DNA of 64,000 nt from Hyphomicrobiales bacterium (GTDB taxonomy: Bacteria > Pseudomonadota > Alphaproteobacteria > Rhizobiales > Kaistiaceae). Within the stretch, counting starts at the first letter, position 1, and each line of letters opens with the position of its first letter. The position numbers were made by a program, and so were the translations under genes. Under the pieces are notes generated by a model that saw only the letters and a program-made list of their open reading frames with translations, did not search any database and was not told the origin of the DNA. Shown here piece after piece: positions 8,352-16,459 of the stretch. The DNA lies in the NCBI GenBank assembly GCA_017305635.1, contig JAFKKF010000007.1, positions 186,001 to 250,000 on the forward strand. The letters run 5' to 3'.

Positions 8352-9905
8352 TCAGAGCCAGGCATTGACGTGCCAGGGCGCGAACTCGTCCTCGCCATAG
8401 CCGAGGAGCTCGCTCTTCGTCGGCCGCCCGGATGCGGTGGCGAGCATGGCGCGGAAGATCTCCTCGCCGACCTCCTCGATGCTCGCGGCGCCATCGAGGA
8501 TCGGGCCACAATCGAGGTCCATGTCCTCTTCCATGCGGCGATACATGGCGGTGTTGGTGGCGAGCTTCAGCGAGGGCGCCGGCCGGCAGCCGAAGCAGGA
8601 GCCGCGCCCGGTGGTGAAGCAGATCAGATTGGCGCCGGAGGCCACCTGGCCCGTCGCCGACATCGGATCGAAGCCCGGGGAATCCATGAAAACCAGGCCT
8701 TTTTCGCGTATGGGCTCGCCATAGCCGATGACGTCGACGAGATTGGTCGATCCGCCCTTGGCCACTGCGCCGAGCGATTTTTCGAGGATGGTCGTCAGCC
8801 CGCCCGCGGCATTGCCCGGCGACTTGTTGTTGTCGAAGCCGGCGGGCTCGTCCCTGGTGTAGTCCTCCCACCACTTGAGGAGCCCGATCAGCTTCTCGCC
8901 GATAGCGGGGCTGACCGCGCGTTCGAGGAGGAGGTTCTCGGCGCCGTAGATCTCCGGCGTTTCCGCGAGGATGCCGGTGCCGCCGGCGGCGACGAGGCGA
9001 TCGATCGCGGCGCCGAGGGCAGGATTGGCGGAGATGCCGGAGAAGGAGTCCGAGCCGCCGCATTGCAGGCCTACCACCAGTTCGCTGGCGGGGACAGGCT
9101 CGCGCCGGGCAGCGGCCGCGTCCGGGAACATCGCCTCCACCGCCTCGATGCCGGCGCGAATGCTGGCGCGGGTGCCGCCGAGGTCCTGCATGGTCATAGT
9201 CCGCAGCATCGGACCGGGGACGAGGCGCTGGTCCTCGAGGAGAAGATCGATCTGATTGTCCTCGCAGCCGAGGCCGACGATCAGGACGCCGGCGAAGTTC
9301 GGATGGCGGGCATATCCGCCGAGCGTGCGGCGGAGCATGTCCATCGACCGCGAGCCGTCGGAGACGCTGCAGCCGGACTTGTGGGTCAGCGCGACGACGC
9401 CGTCGATGCCGGCGGGAAGGCGGGCGGGGTCGCGGAAATGCTCGGCGATCATGCGCGTGACGAGGGCCGAGCAATTCACCGAGGTGAGGATGCCGATGTA
9501 GTTGCGCGTGCCGACGCTGCCGTCAGCGCGCCGGTAGCCGTCGAAGGTCGGCACCTCCGAGGCGGGGATGGAAGGGGCGTTGCTGAGCCGCGTTCCGATG
9601 GCGTGGCCGGCCATCGAATTCTCGAAGCCCATGTTGTGGAGATGGACATGGGCGCCCTGCGGGATGGCCTGGGACGCTATGCCGATGGGCTGGCTGAGGC
9701 GGCGGACGACCTCGCCGGCGGCGATGGCGCGGAGCGCGACCTTGTGGCCGAAGGGGATGGAATCGCGTGCCGAGACGGGCCGAGACGGGGCCGGGCCGGT
9801 GTCGGAGACGGCCGGAGACAGCAGCGAATCACCCGGCGAAATATCGGCAAGCGCGATGCCCACCTGGTCGCCCGGCTTCAGCTGCAAGACCCGGATTTCC
9901 GCCAT
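8352..9905 (-). CDS. UxaA/GarD family sugar-acid dehydratase (altronate or galactarate dehydratase-like)
   Basis: A 517-residue protein with an N-terminal SAF domain (about 1-100) and a UxaA catalytic region, family enzymes that dehydrate altronate, galactarate or similar acids using Fe2+. Recognisable stretches are GLGCEDNQID, QCGGSDSFSGISANPALG and TTGRGSCFGCRPAPSLKLA with conserved cysteines. Start: the ATG at 9905 is preceded by GGGGAGAA; a longer frame beginning at 9944 would run through the operator palindrome. It heads uxaA-tautomerase-gntR1. Full length, with both halves fused, fits UxaA/GarD rather than the split-gene form. Exact substrate unknown. Confidence 0.9.
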   Translation of the reverse strand: MAEIRVLQLKPGDQVGIALADISPGDSLLSPAVSDTGPAPSRPVSARDSIPFGHKVALRAIAAGEVVRRLSQPIGIASQAIPQGAHVHLHNMGFENSMAGHAIGTRLSNAPSIPASEVPTFDGYRRADGSVGTRNYIGILTSVNCSALVTRMIAEHFRDPARLPAGIDGVVALTHKSGCSVSDGSRSMDMLRRTLGGYARHPNFAGVLIVGLGCEDNQIDLLLEDQRLVPGPMLRTMTMQDLGGTRASIRAGIEAVEAMFPDAAAARREPVPASELVVGLQCGGSDSFSGISANPALGAAIDRLVAAGGTGILAETPEIYGAENLLLERAVSPAIGEKLIGLLKWWEDYTRDEPAGFDNNKSPGNAAGGLTTILEKSLGAVAKGGSTNLVDVIGYGEPIREKGLVFMDSPGFDPMSATGQVASGANLICFTTGRGSCFGCRPAPSLKLATNTAMYRRMEEDMDLDCGPILDGAASIEEVGEEIFRAMLATASGRPTKSELLGYGEDEFAPWHVNAWL

Positions 9906-9926
9906 TTCTCCCCGCCTATGCGCAAG

Positions 9927-9944
9927 AATGTCGACATTATGCAA
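9927..9944 (-). promoter_or_regulatory. Candidate GntR operator, site 2 (upstream of uxaA)
   Basis: The perfect 12-base palindrome AATGTCGACATT, followed by ATGCAA, lies 22 bases before the chosen uxaA start, where a bound repressor would block transcription or its start. It matches site 1 at 17 of 18 positions. Confidence 0.6.
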
Positions 9945-10023
9945 TCTGGCTCGGTCGAAAACAACCCGTGAAACGGTGGTCGGAATGCTCCCGGACGGTC
10001 ACGGACGCTATGCGAGACGCCCC

Positions 10024-10060
10024 GAGACGGGCCCGCGGACGATGCGCGACGGCCCGTCTC
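10024..10060. terminator. GC hairpin downstream of dapA2
   Basis: GAGACGGGCC (10024-10033) pairs perfectly with GGCCCGTCTC (10051-10060), a 10-bp stem with a 17-base loop, just after the stop of the minus-strand dapA2. There is no T-run, so termination is plausible but not certain. Confidence 0.4.
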
Positions 10061-10066
10061 CGCAGA

Positions 10067-11053
10067 TCAGCTGGCGAGGGCCAGGGGACGGGCCGCCTGC
10101 CGGCCGGAGCGGCCGAAGGTCCGCCACTCCGGCGGCAGGTCCGAGTCCCATTTCAGGAAGTCGCGGATGAGCCAGGCACGGTCAGGCATGGCGACCTCGG
10201 CCATCGGCGGGAGGACGCGGTTCCATTCGGGGCGGCCGGTGGTCGCGGCGAGGACGGCCTTGACCGCGGCGGGGAAGGGCTTCCGCGAAAGGATCCAGTC
10301 GGCGGTGAGGATGGAGGGAACGAGGGCGCGGCGGTCGAAGGCGGTCGGCGCGTCGAACATGGCGCGCATCAGGCGCGGCATGGCATTGCCCAATCCGCAG
10401 ATGGTGCCGCGGGCGCCGGCGGCGAGCGCCTGGGGGAGGTGGGTCTCGGAGCCGGTAAAGATGGAGAGGTGGGAGAAGCGGCGGATGAGGCCCTCGGTGA
10501 AATCCCAGTCGCCGCCCGAATCCTTCACGCCGCCGATCATGCCCGGATAGGATTCGTCGAGGCGGCGGATGACGCGGGGCGTGACCGGCACGCCGCATAT
10601 GTCGGGGAAGTGATAGAGGTAGAGCTTCAGGTCGTCGCGGGCGATGCGCTCGATCACGGTCGCGAAGAAGCGGAAGGTGCCGTCCTCGGTGATGCCGCCG
10701 CGATAGACGCAGGGCGGCATGAGGAGGAGGCTGTCGACCTTCCGGTCGAGGGCATGGTGCGCGAGGCGCACGGTGTCGGGAATGGCGAGAGTGCCGACCG
10801 AGACCATCATGCGACGGGGCGCGATGCCCTCGGCGATCAGGGCGTCCAGCGTCGCGGTGCGATCCTCGACCGAGAATTCCGTGCCCTCGCCGGTCGTGCC
10901 GAACAGCGCGATGCCGTCGCAGCCATGGCCGAAGAGCATGCGCACATGATTTGCGAGCAGGCCGGCATCCGGCCGCAGTTCCGCCGTCAGGGGAGTGGCC
11001 GCCGCCACCATGAGGCAGTTGGACTTCGGCAGCTCGGCGGGGGCGGTGGTCAT
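10067..11053 (-). CDS. Dihydrodipicolinate synthase family protein (DapA-like 2)
   Basis: A 328-residue DHDPS/NAL-family barrel. It keeps the TTGE loop (53-56), Tyr147 in YLYHFP and the Schiff-base Lys177 in GGVKDSGGDWDF, so the catalytic set looks intact. About 30 residues longer than classical DapA. The ATG at 11053 (MTTAPAEL) is chosen because an upstream start would place operator site 3 inside the gene. It is divergent from the TRAP transporter and shares its control region, so it likely acts on the imported compound or its product, as aldolase or dehydratase of a 2-keto-3-deoxy acid. Distinct from DapA-like 1 in active-site loop. Confidence 0.88.
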   Translation of the reverse strand: MTTAPAELPKSNCLMVAAATPLTAELRPDAGLLANHVRMLFGHGCDGIALFGTTGEGTEFSVEDRTATLDALIAEGIAPRRMMVSVGTLAIPDTVRLAHHALDRKVDSLLLMPPCVYRGGITEDGTFRFFATVIERIARDDLKLYLYHFPDICGVPVTPRVIRRLDESYPGMIGGVKDSGGDWDFTEGLIRRFSHLSIFTGSETHLPQALAAGARGTICGLGNAMPRLMRAMFDAPTAFDRRALVPSILTADWILSRKPFPAAVKAVLAATTGRPEWNRVLPPMAEVAMPDRAWLIRDFLKWDSDLPPEWRTFGRSGRQAARPLALAS

Positions 11054-11125
11054 GGCGGGAGGGCTCGTCGTTCCGGCGAGCGAAAGCGCCCGCCACGCAA
11101 AGCAGCAAATGATGATTGATTGGCG

Positions 11126-11137
11126 ATTGTCAACATT
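11126..11137. promoter_or_regulatory. Candidate GntR operator, site 3 (dapA2/dctP divergent region)
   Basis: ATTGTCAACATT, matching site 2 at 10 of 12 positions, sits between the divergent dapA2 (start 11053) and dctP (start 11235). One site here could control both directions. Weaker match than sites 1 and 2. Confidence 0.45.
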
Positions 11138-11234
11138 CAGCTTGACGATCCGCCGCCGCGATGAAAGCATCGAAGTGGGAAGTCGTGATGACGGTCACGG
11201 CAGTCGAGCAACTCGACGACGGAGGGAGAAGAAG

Positions 11235-12254
11235 ATGAGCAAGCAGTCGTTCCTCGATCGGCCGGTCGGCCGGCGCGCGGTCCTCGCCGGCGGCGCGGCC
11301 GCCCTGGCGATGCCATTCATCTCGCGCACGGCCTTCGCCGCGCCGAAAGTGATCCGCGCCTCGACGCCGGGCCCGGACACCGAGTGGCAGTCGAAGGGCC
11401 TGCAGGCCTTCAAGGCCGAGCTCGAGAAGGCGATGCCCGGTGCCTTCGACGTGCAACTCCACTACAACGGCACGCTCTTCGCGCAGGGCTCGGAGATCGA
11501 GGCCATGCAGCGCGGCAACCTCGAGATCGCGCTGACCTCGCCCTCTGACATTGCCGAGCTCATCCCGGAATATTCGATCTTCACCACCGGCTACCTGTTC
11601 CGCGACGCCGACCACCTCGACAAGGTCTATGACGGCGACGTCGGCAAGGAGTTCAAGGAAAAGGTCGCGAGCGACCTGCAGCTCGCCATCATCCGCAGCC
11701 AGTATCTCGGCACCCGCCACGTGATCCTGCGCGAGCCGCGCACGGTCAATGTGCCCGACGACCTGAAGGGCGTGAAGCTACGCATGCCGGGCTCGGCCTC
11801 GTGGCAGTTCCTCGGCAATGCGCTCGGCGCCGCGGCGACGCCGCTCGCCTTCGAGGAAGTCTATCTCGCCATGCAGACCGGCACGATCGACGGCCTCGAG
11901 AACCCGCTGCCGGACGCGATCGCCTCGAAGTTCTACGAGGTGTCGAAGCAGGTGGTGCTGACCGGCCACCAGGTGGCGAACGTCTTCTTCACCATGCCGA
12001 GCGCCTTCTTCAACGGCCTCAGCGACGACGAGAAGAAGGCGGTGCTCGCCGCCGAGGAAGCCGGCAAGAAGGCCAACGACGAGGGCGTGATCGCCACCGA
12101 GAAGGACGGCAAGGCCTTCTTCGAGGCGCATGGCAACACGGTGACGACGCCGGACGTGGCGGCGTTCCGCAAGCACGTCCTCGACGCCTTCGTGAATTCC
12201 GACTTCTCGAAGGACTGGCCGAAGGGCCTGCTCGACCGCATCAGCGCGGCCTGA
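11235..12254 (+). CDS. dctP: TRAP transporter substrate-binding protein (DctP family)
   Basis: A 339-residue periplasmic solute receptor of a tripartite ATP-independent transporter, which binds an organic acid and delivers it to the membrane parts. The N-terminus has a twin-arginine type signal: GRRAVLAGGAAALAMPF followed by a likely cleavage after TAFA near residue 35. The body has DctP-family features such as the FEEVYLAMQTGTIDG segment near 215-230. The start follows a strong GGAGGGAGAAGAAG. It leads dctP-dctQ-dctM-aldehyde dehydrogenase. Ligand unknown; the surrounding enzymes suggest a sugar acid or related carboxylate. Confidence 0.93.
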   Translation: MSKQSFLDRPVGRRAVLAGGAAALAMPFISRTAFAAPKVIRASTPGPDTEWQSKGLQAFKAELEKAMPGAFDVQLHYNGTLFAQGSEIEAMQRGNLEIALTSPSDIAELIPEYSIFTTGYLFRDADHLDKVYDGDVGKEFKEKVASDLQLAIIRSQYLGTRHVILREPRTVNVPDDLKGVKLRMPGSASWQFLGNALGAAATPLAFEEVYLAMQTGTIDGLENPLPDAIASKFYEVSKQVVLTGHQVANVFFTMPSAFFNGLSDDEKKAVLAAEEAGKKANDEGVIATEKDGKAFFEAHGNTVTTPDVAAFRKHVLDAFVNSDFSKDWPKGLLDRISAA

Positions 12255-12263
12255 GCCTGCCCG

Positions 12264-12743
12264 ATGCAGTCATTCCAGACCGTCTGGAAGCGATTCTCGG
12301 AGTCGGTGGCCGTCGTGGCTTTTGCCCTGATGTTCGCCGGCTTCGTGATCGGGGTGGGCGGACGCTACGTTTTCAACACCCCGGTGGCATGGTCGAACGA
12401 GGTATGCGCCATCGGCTTCGTGTGGATCGTCTTCTGGACGAGCGACATCCTGCTGAAGGAGCGCCAGCACATCGTCTTCGACGTGATCTACAACGTGTTC
12501 CCGCCGCGCGCGCGGCGGGTGCTGGCGCTGTTCATCACGCTGTCGCTGGCGATCCTGTTCCTGGCGGCGCTGCCAGGCACGATCGACTACACCTGGTTCC
12601 TGCGCACCCGCCAGTCGACGATGCTCAGGCTGCCGATGATCCTCATCTTCGGCTGCTTCGTGATCTTCGTCGTGGCGGTGATCGTCAACTCGGTCATCCG
12701 CATCTGGCAGCTCCTGCGTCCCGGCTGGCAAAAGCACCTCTAG
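12264..12743 (+). CDS. dctQ: TRAP transporter small membrane subunit (DctQ family)
   Basis: A 159-residue protein with four predicted hydrophobic helices, the usual form of the small permease subunit that bridges the receptor and the large permease. The segment WSNEVCAIGFVWIVFWTS is typical of DctQ. It starts 9 bases after dctP and ends 10 bases before dctM, so the three parts are co-expressed. Confidence 0.92.
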   Translation: MQSFQTVWKRFSESVAVVAFALMFAGFVIGVGGRYVFNTPVAWSNEVCAIGFVWIVFWTSDILLKERQHIVFDVIYNVFPPRARRVLALFITLSLAILFLAALPGTIDYTWFLRTRQSTMLRLPMILIFGCFVIFVVAVIVNSVIRIWQLLRPGWQKHL

Positions 12744-12753
12744 GAAATCATCG

Positions 12754-14061
12754 ATGTCCTTTGCCGCCATCGCGATGTTCGTCCTGTTCTTCGTGTGGAC
12801 GTTCCTCGGCATGCCCCTCGGCCATGCGATGCTCGCCTCGGGCATCGTCTATTTCCTGATCCACGGCGGCGACATGGGGCTGGTCGCGAGCCAGAGCCTC
12901 AAGGGCGTCTACGGCAATTTCGTCATGCTCGCCGTGCCGCTCTTCATCTTCTCGGCGGAACTGATGAATGCCGGGCAGATGACCGACAAGCTGTTCGGCT
13001 TCGCCAGCCTGATCGTCGGGCGGTTCCGCGGCGGCCTCGCGCATGTCAACATCATTGCCAGCGTGATCTTTGCCGGCATGAGCGGCAGCGCGCTCGCCGA
13101 CGCGGCGGGGCCGGGCAAGATCTCGATCGACATGATGATCAAGGCCGGCTACCGGCCGGGCTTCGCGGCGGCGCTGACCTCGGTCTCCGCCATCCTCGGG
13201 CCGATCATCCCGCCGTCGATCCCGATGGTGCTCTACGGGGTCGTGACCAATACGTCGATCGGCTACCTGTTCCTCGGCGGCGTCATGCCCGGCCTCTTCC
13301 TCGCCGCCGTGATGATGGGGCTGGTGGCGGTGCAGGCGCGCCTGCAGAACTTCCCGACCCAGCCGACGCCGAGCCTCAAGGAAGCGGTGATCGTGACCCG
13401 CGACGCGGGGCCGACGCTGCTCCTGCCGGCGATCCTTCTCGGCGGCATCTATACCGGCGCGGTGACGCCGACCGAGGCGGCCGCGGTCGCCGCCTTCGTC
13501 GCTCTGGTGCTCGCGATCTTCTGGTACCGCACCATGACGCCGAAGAAGCTCTTCGAGGTCCTCCTCAATTCCTCGAGGTCGACGGCGATCGTCGGCATCA
13601 CCATCGCCGGCGCGGTGGTCATGAACTACATCGTGGCGGCGGAGCGGCTGCCGACGGTGCTCGGCGAATGGATCGCCGACATGCACATGGGCCCGAGCAT
13701 GTTCATGTTCGTGGTCACGCTCCTCTTCATCCTGCTCGGCGCGCTGTTCGACACGCTGCTCCTCCTGCTCATCGTCATCCCGATCCTCATGCCGACGGTC
13801 CACGAACTCGGCATCGATCCGGTCTATTTCGGCGTGGTGTCGACGGTGAACATGATGATCGGCCTGATCCATCCGCCGATGGGGCAGGTGCTCTACCTGA
13901 TCTCGGGGATCACCGGCATCAAGGTGAGCGCGATCCTTCGCGAGATATGGGTGCTGCTGGCGCTCATGGTGATCTCGCTCTTCATCCTCGTCTTCGTTCC
14001 GAAGATCACCCTCTGGCTGCCCGTGATGGCCGGCTACGTGCCGGCGACGGGCCTCCAATAA
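12754..14061 (+). CDS. dctM: TRAP transporter large permease (DctM family)
   Basis: A 435-residue polytopic inner-membrane protein of the DctM family that carries out Na+-coupled uptake of the receptor-bound substrate. About a dozen hydrophobic helices are visible, and conserved blocks include GMSGSALADAAGPG near 108-121 and GPIIPPSIPMVLYG near 149-162. A ribosome site AGGAA precedes the ATG. Length matches the family. Confidence 0.94.
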   Translation: MSFAAIAMFVLFFVWTFLGMPLGHAMLASGIVYFLIHGGDMGLVASQSLKGVYGNFVMLAVPLFIFSAELMNAGQMTDKLFGFASLIVGRFRGGLAHVNIIASVIFAGMSGSALADAAGPGKISIDMMIKAGYRPGFAAALTSVSAILGPIIPPSIPMVLYGVVTNTSIGYLFLGGVMPGLFLAAVMMGLVAVQARLQNFPTQPTPSLKEAVIVTRDAGPTLLLPAILLGGIYTGAVTPTEAAAVAAFVALVLAIFWYRTMTPKKLFEVLLNSSRSTAIVGITIAGAVVMNYIVAAERLPTVLGEWIADMHMGPSMFMFVVTLLFILLGALFDTLLLLLIVIPILMPTVHELGIDPVYFGVVSTVNMMIGLIHPPMGQVLYLISGITGIKVSAILREIWVLLALMVISLFILVFVPKITLWLPVMAGYVPATGLQ

Positions 14062-14079
14062 CCGTCCTGGAATCCTGCC

Positions 14080-15549
14080 ATGCCTGCGATGAAAGAGCTC
14101 GTGAAGGGTACCGACCGCTACCGCCAGTTCATCGGCGGGCAATGGGTCGATTCGACCGTGAAGGAATGGATCGAGGTCGAGAATCCGGCGACCGGGGCGG
14201 TGATCGCTTCGGTGCCGAAGGGCGGCGCGGACGATGCCGACCGGGCGCTGGTGGCGGCGCGCGCGGCGCAGCCGGAATGGGAGGCGCTGCCGCCGCAGAC
14301 GCGCGGGCAGATGCTCCGCGACCTGGCGCGGCTGATGCTCGAGAACCGCGAGCGGCTGGCGCGCGTCGTGGTCAGCGAGCAGGGCAAGCCGATCCAGGAG
14401 GCGCGCGGCGAGATCGAGGGCGCGGCGCTCTACCTCACCTTCGCGGCGGAGGAAGCGCGGCGCATCACCGGCGACATCATCCCCTCCGACAATCCGGACG
14501 AGCAGATCTGGATCCAGAAGGTGGCGCATGGCGTCGTCATCGGGCTGACGGCGTGGAACTATCCGGCCGGGCTGATGTGCCGGAAGCTCGGGCCGGCGCT
14601 GATCGCCGGCAACACGATCGTCATCAAGTCGCATGAAGGGACGCCGCTCTCGGCCTTCGAGATCGCGCAGCTCTCGGCGCAGGTCGGCTTCCCGGCGGGC
14701 GTCATCAACGTCGTCTCGGGGACGGGCGAGGGGCTCGGCGCGGCGCTGGTGCGCCATCCGATCCCGCGGCTGATCACGCTGACCGGCTCGGTGCGGGCGG
14801 GCAAGGAGATCTTCCGAGCGGCGGCGGACGATCTGAAGCTGCTGCGGCTGGAGCTCGGCGGCAAGGCACCCTTCGTGGTCGCCGAGGATGCCGATATCGG
14901 CGCGGCGGTGCGCGCGGCGGTGGCCTCGCGCTTCGAGAATTGCGGGCAGATCTGCATCTGCAACGAGCGCATGTACCTCCATCGCAGGATCGCCGACGAG
15001 TTCCTCGACAAGTTCACCACCGCGGTGAAGGCGCTGAAGGTGGGCGACCCGCAGACCATGGTCGATGTCGGGCCGAAGGTGAGCGGGATCGAGCTCGACA
15101 AGGTGGCGCGCATGGTCGACGAGGCCAAGGCGGCGGGCGCCGAGATCCTGACCGGCGGGCGGAAGCTGACCGAGGGCGAATATGCGCGCGGCCACTGGTA
15201 CGAGCCGACCGTGATGACGGTCGCCGACAACCAGATGCGCATCATGCAGGACGAGGTCTTCGGGCCGGTGGTGCCGGTGATGACGGTCGGCGATTTCGAT
15301 GAAGGCCTGCGGCTCGCCAACGAGTCGCGCTACGGGCTCTCGGCCTATGTCTTCACCAAGGACATGCGGCGCGTGATGCGGCTGATCCGCGAGCTCAAGT
15401 TCGGCGAGATCTATGTCAACAAGCCGGGCGGCGACGTCGTGCAGGCTCACCACGCGGGCATGCGCGACAGCGGCATTGGCGGCGAGGACGGCAAGTACGG
15501 GCTCGACGCCTATTTCCAGAAGAAGACGATCTACGTCAACTTCGCCTGA
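14080..15549 (+). CDS. NAD(P)-dependent aldehyde dehydrogenase, AldA-like
   Basis: A 489-residue ALDH-superfamily enzyme oxidising an aldehyde to an acid. The catalytic Cys292 is in NCGQICICNERMYL, the general-base Glu258 in LELGGKAP, and the Rossmann contact is around VIGLTAWNYPAG. The C-terminal AGMRDSGIGGEDGKYGLDAY resembles E. coli AldA (lactaldehyde and glycolaldehyde dehydrogenase). It follows dctM by 18 bases in the same direction. In context it probably oxidises a small hydroxyaldehyde or semialdehyde released by one of the aldolase or DapA-like enzymes; the substrate is inferred, not seen. Confidence 0.9.
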   Translation: MPAMKELVKGTDRYRQFIGGQWVDSTVKEWIEVENPATGAVIASVPKGGADDADRALVAARAAQPEWEALPPQTRGQMLRDLARLMLENRERLARVVVSEQGKPIQEARGEIEGAALYLTFAAEEARRITGDIIPSDNPDEQIWIQKVAHGVVIGLTAWNYPAGLMCRKLGPALIAGNTIVIKSHEGTPLSAFEIAQLSAQVGFPAGVINVVSGTGEGLGAALVRHPIPRLITLTGSVRAGKEIFRAAADDLKLLRLELGGKAPFVVAEDADIGAAVRAAVASRFENCGQICICNERMYLHRRIADEFLDKFTTAVKALKVGDPQTMVDVGPKVSGIELDKVARMVDEAKAAGAEILTGGRKLTEGEYARGHWYEPTVMTVADNQMRIMQDEVFGPVVPVMTVGDFDEGLRLANESRYGLSAYVFTKDMRRVMRLIRELKFGEIYVNKPGGDVVQAHHAGMRDSGIGGEDGKYGLDAYFQKKTIYVNFA

Positions 15550-15581
15550 GCCGGCGCCGGGCGTGCCGGTCCGGATCGGGG

Positions 15582-16298
15582 TCAGGCGCGGGCACGCACG
15601 CGCTTCGGGGAGGCCGCCGGCGTGGCGCCGTCGCCCTCCTTGAGGCGCTTCGCCAGCAGCTTCACCTCGGCATCGTTGTGGCTGCGGGCGAGCTTCTCGG
15701 CATTGTCGGCATCCCCGGCGAGCACCGTCTCGATGAGCCGGGTATGCTCGGCCATGAGGGCGTCGTAGTCCTCGGGCAGGAAGCCGGACTGGACCATGTG
15801 GAAGCGCACCTGCTGCAGGATGTAGCGGTGCTGGTCGGCGAGGCGCTGGTGGCGCGCCATCTCGACGATTGCCGTGTGCAGGTCGAAGTCGAAGCCGATG
15901 GCCTCCTGGTAGCGGCCGCGGCGAACCGCCTTGCCGAGGTCCTCGGCAATCGCACGCAGCGCCTTGCCGGCCGCCTCGTCGATATTGCCGGCGGCGAGGC
16001 GCGCACCGAGCCCTTCGAGGGCGCCGCGGAGCGTATAGATCTCCCAGGCGTCGGAGACCGAGGCGCCGGAGACCTCCCAGCGGGTGAAGGCGACCTGCTT
16101 GACGAGGCCCTCATTGGCGAGTTGGGCGAGGGCCGAGCGCACGGTGCCGCGGCTGACCTCGAGGTCGGCGGAGAGCTTGGTCTCGAGAAGTCGCTGGCCG
16201 GCGGGCAGGATGCCGTCGAGGATATGGGTGCGGATCTGGTCGGCCGCCCTGCGGTCGAGCAGCCTCGTCTGCGCCTTGAGACTTGCCAGTTTCGCCAT
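15582..16298 (-). CDS. GntR family transcriptional regulator with FCD domain (GntR2)
   Basis: A 238-residue FadR-type regulator: winged helix at about 15-80 (LSADLEVSRGTVRSALAQLANEG in two overlapping parts) and an FCD effector domain after it. The helix-turn-helix differs from GntR1, so it is not a simple duplicate. It is convergent with the aldehyde dehydrogenase, 32 bases apart. A palindrome ATTGCTGACAAT about 106 bases upstream may be an autoregulatory site. It probably regulates the TRAP-aldehyde dehydrogenase genes or itself. Confidence 0.9.
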   Translation of the reverse strand: MAKLASLKAQTRLLDRRAADQIRTHILDGILPAGQRLLETKLSADLEVSRGTVRSALAQLANEGLVKQVAFTRWEVSGASVSDAWEIYTLRGALEGLGARLAAGNIDEAAGKALRAIAEDLGKAVRRGRYQEAIGFDFDLHTAIVEMARHQRLADQHRYILQQVRFHMVQSGFLPEDYDALMAEHTRLIETVLAGDADNAEKLARSHNDAEVKLLAKRLKEGDGATPAASPKRVRARA

Positions 16299-16403
16299 TC
16301 AACGACTCACAGCCCGGTGGCGACACAGATAGGTGGGGGACGCGGACAGGGCAACGATTCCATGGTCCGGGGAGATGGTACCGGGAGAGCCGGAGTATTG
16401 CTG

Positions 16404-16415
16404 ATTGCTGACAAT
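16404..16415 (-). promoter_or_regulatory. Candidate operator, site 4 (upstream of gntR2)
   Basis: ATTGCTGACAAT has ATTG/CAAT inverted half-sites and matches the reverse complement of site 3 at 10 of 12 bases. It lies about 106 bases upstream of gntR2. It could be a site of either GntR protein; the match is weak evidence. Confidence 0.3.
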
Positions 16416-16459
16416 CCGGCAAGGGGCGGTGAGCGCGGTCGGGGCGCCGGCCGCGAGGC

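Noticed and set aside
12748-15453. Very long minus-strand open frame (about 900 codons) opposite dctM and the aldehyde dehydrogenase gene
   Set aside because: Its translation is low-complexity Arg/His/Asp-rich sequence with no family motifs, the usual shadow of G+C-rich genes; the plus-strand genes have clear motifs.
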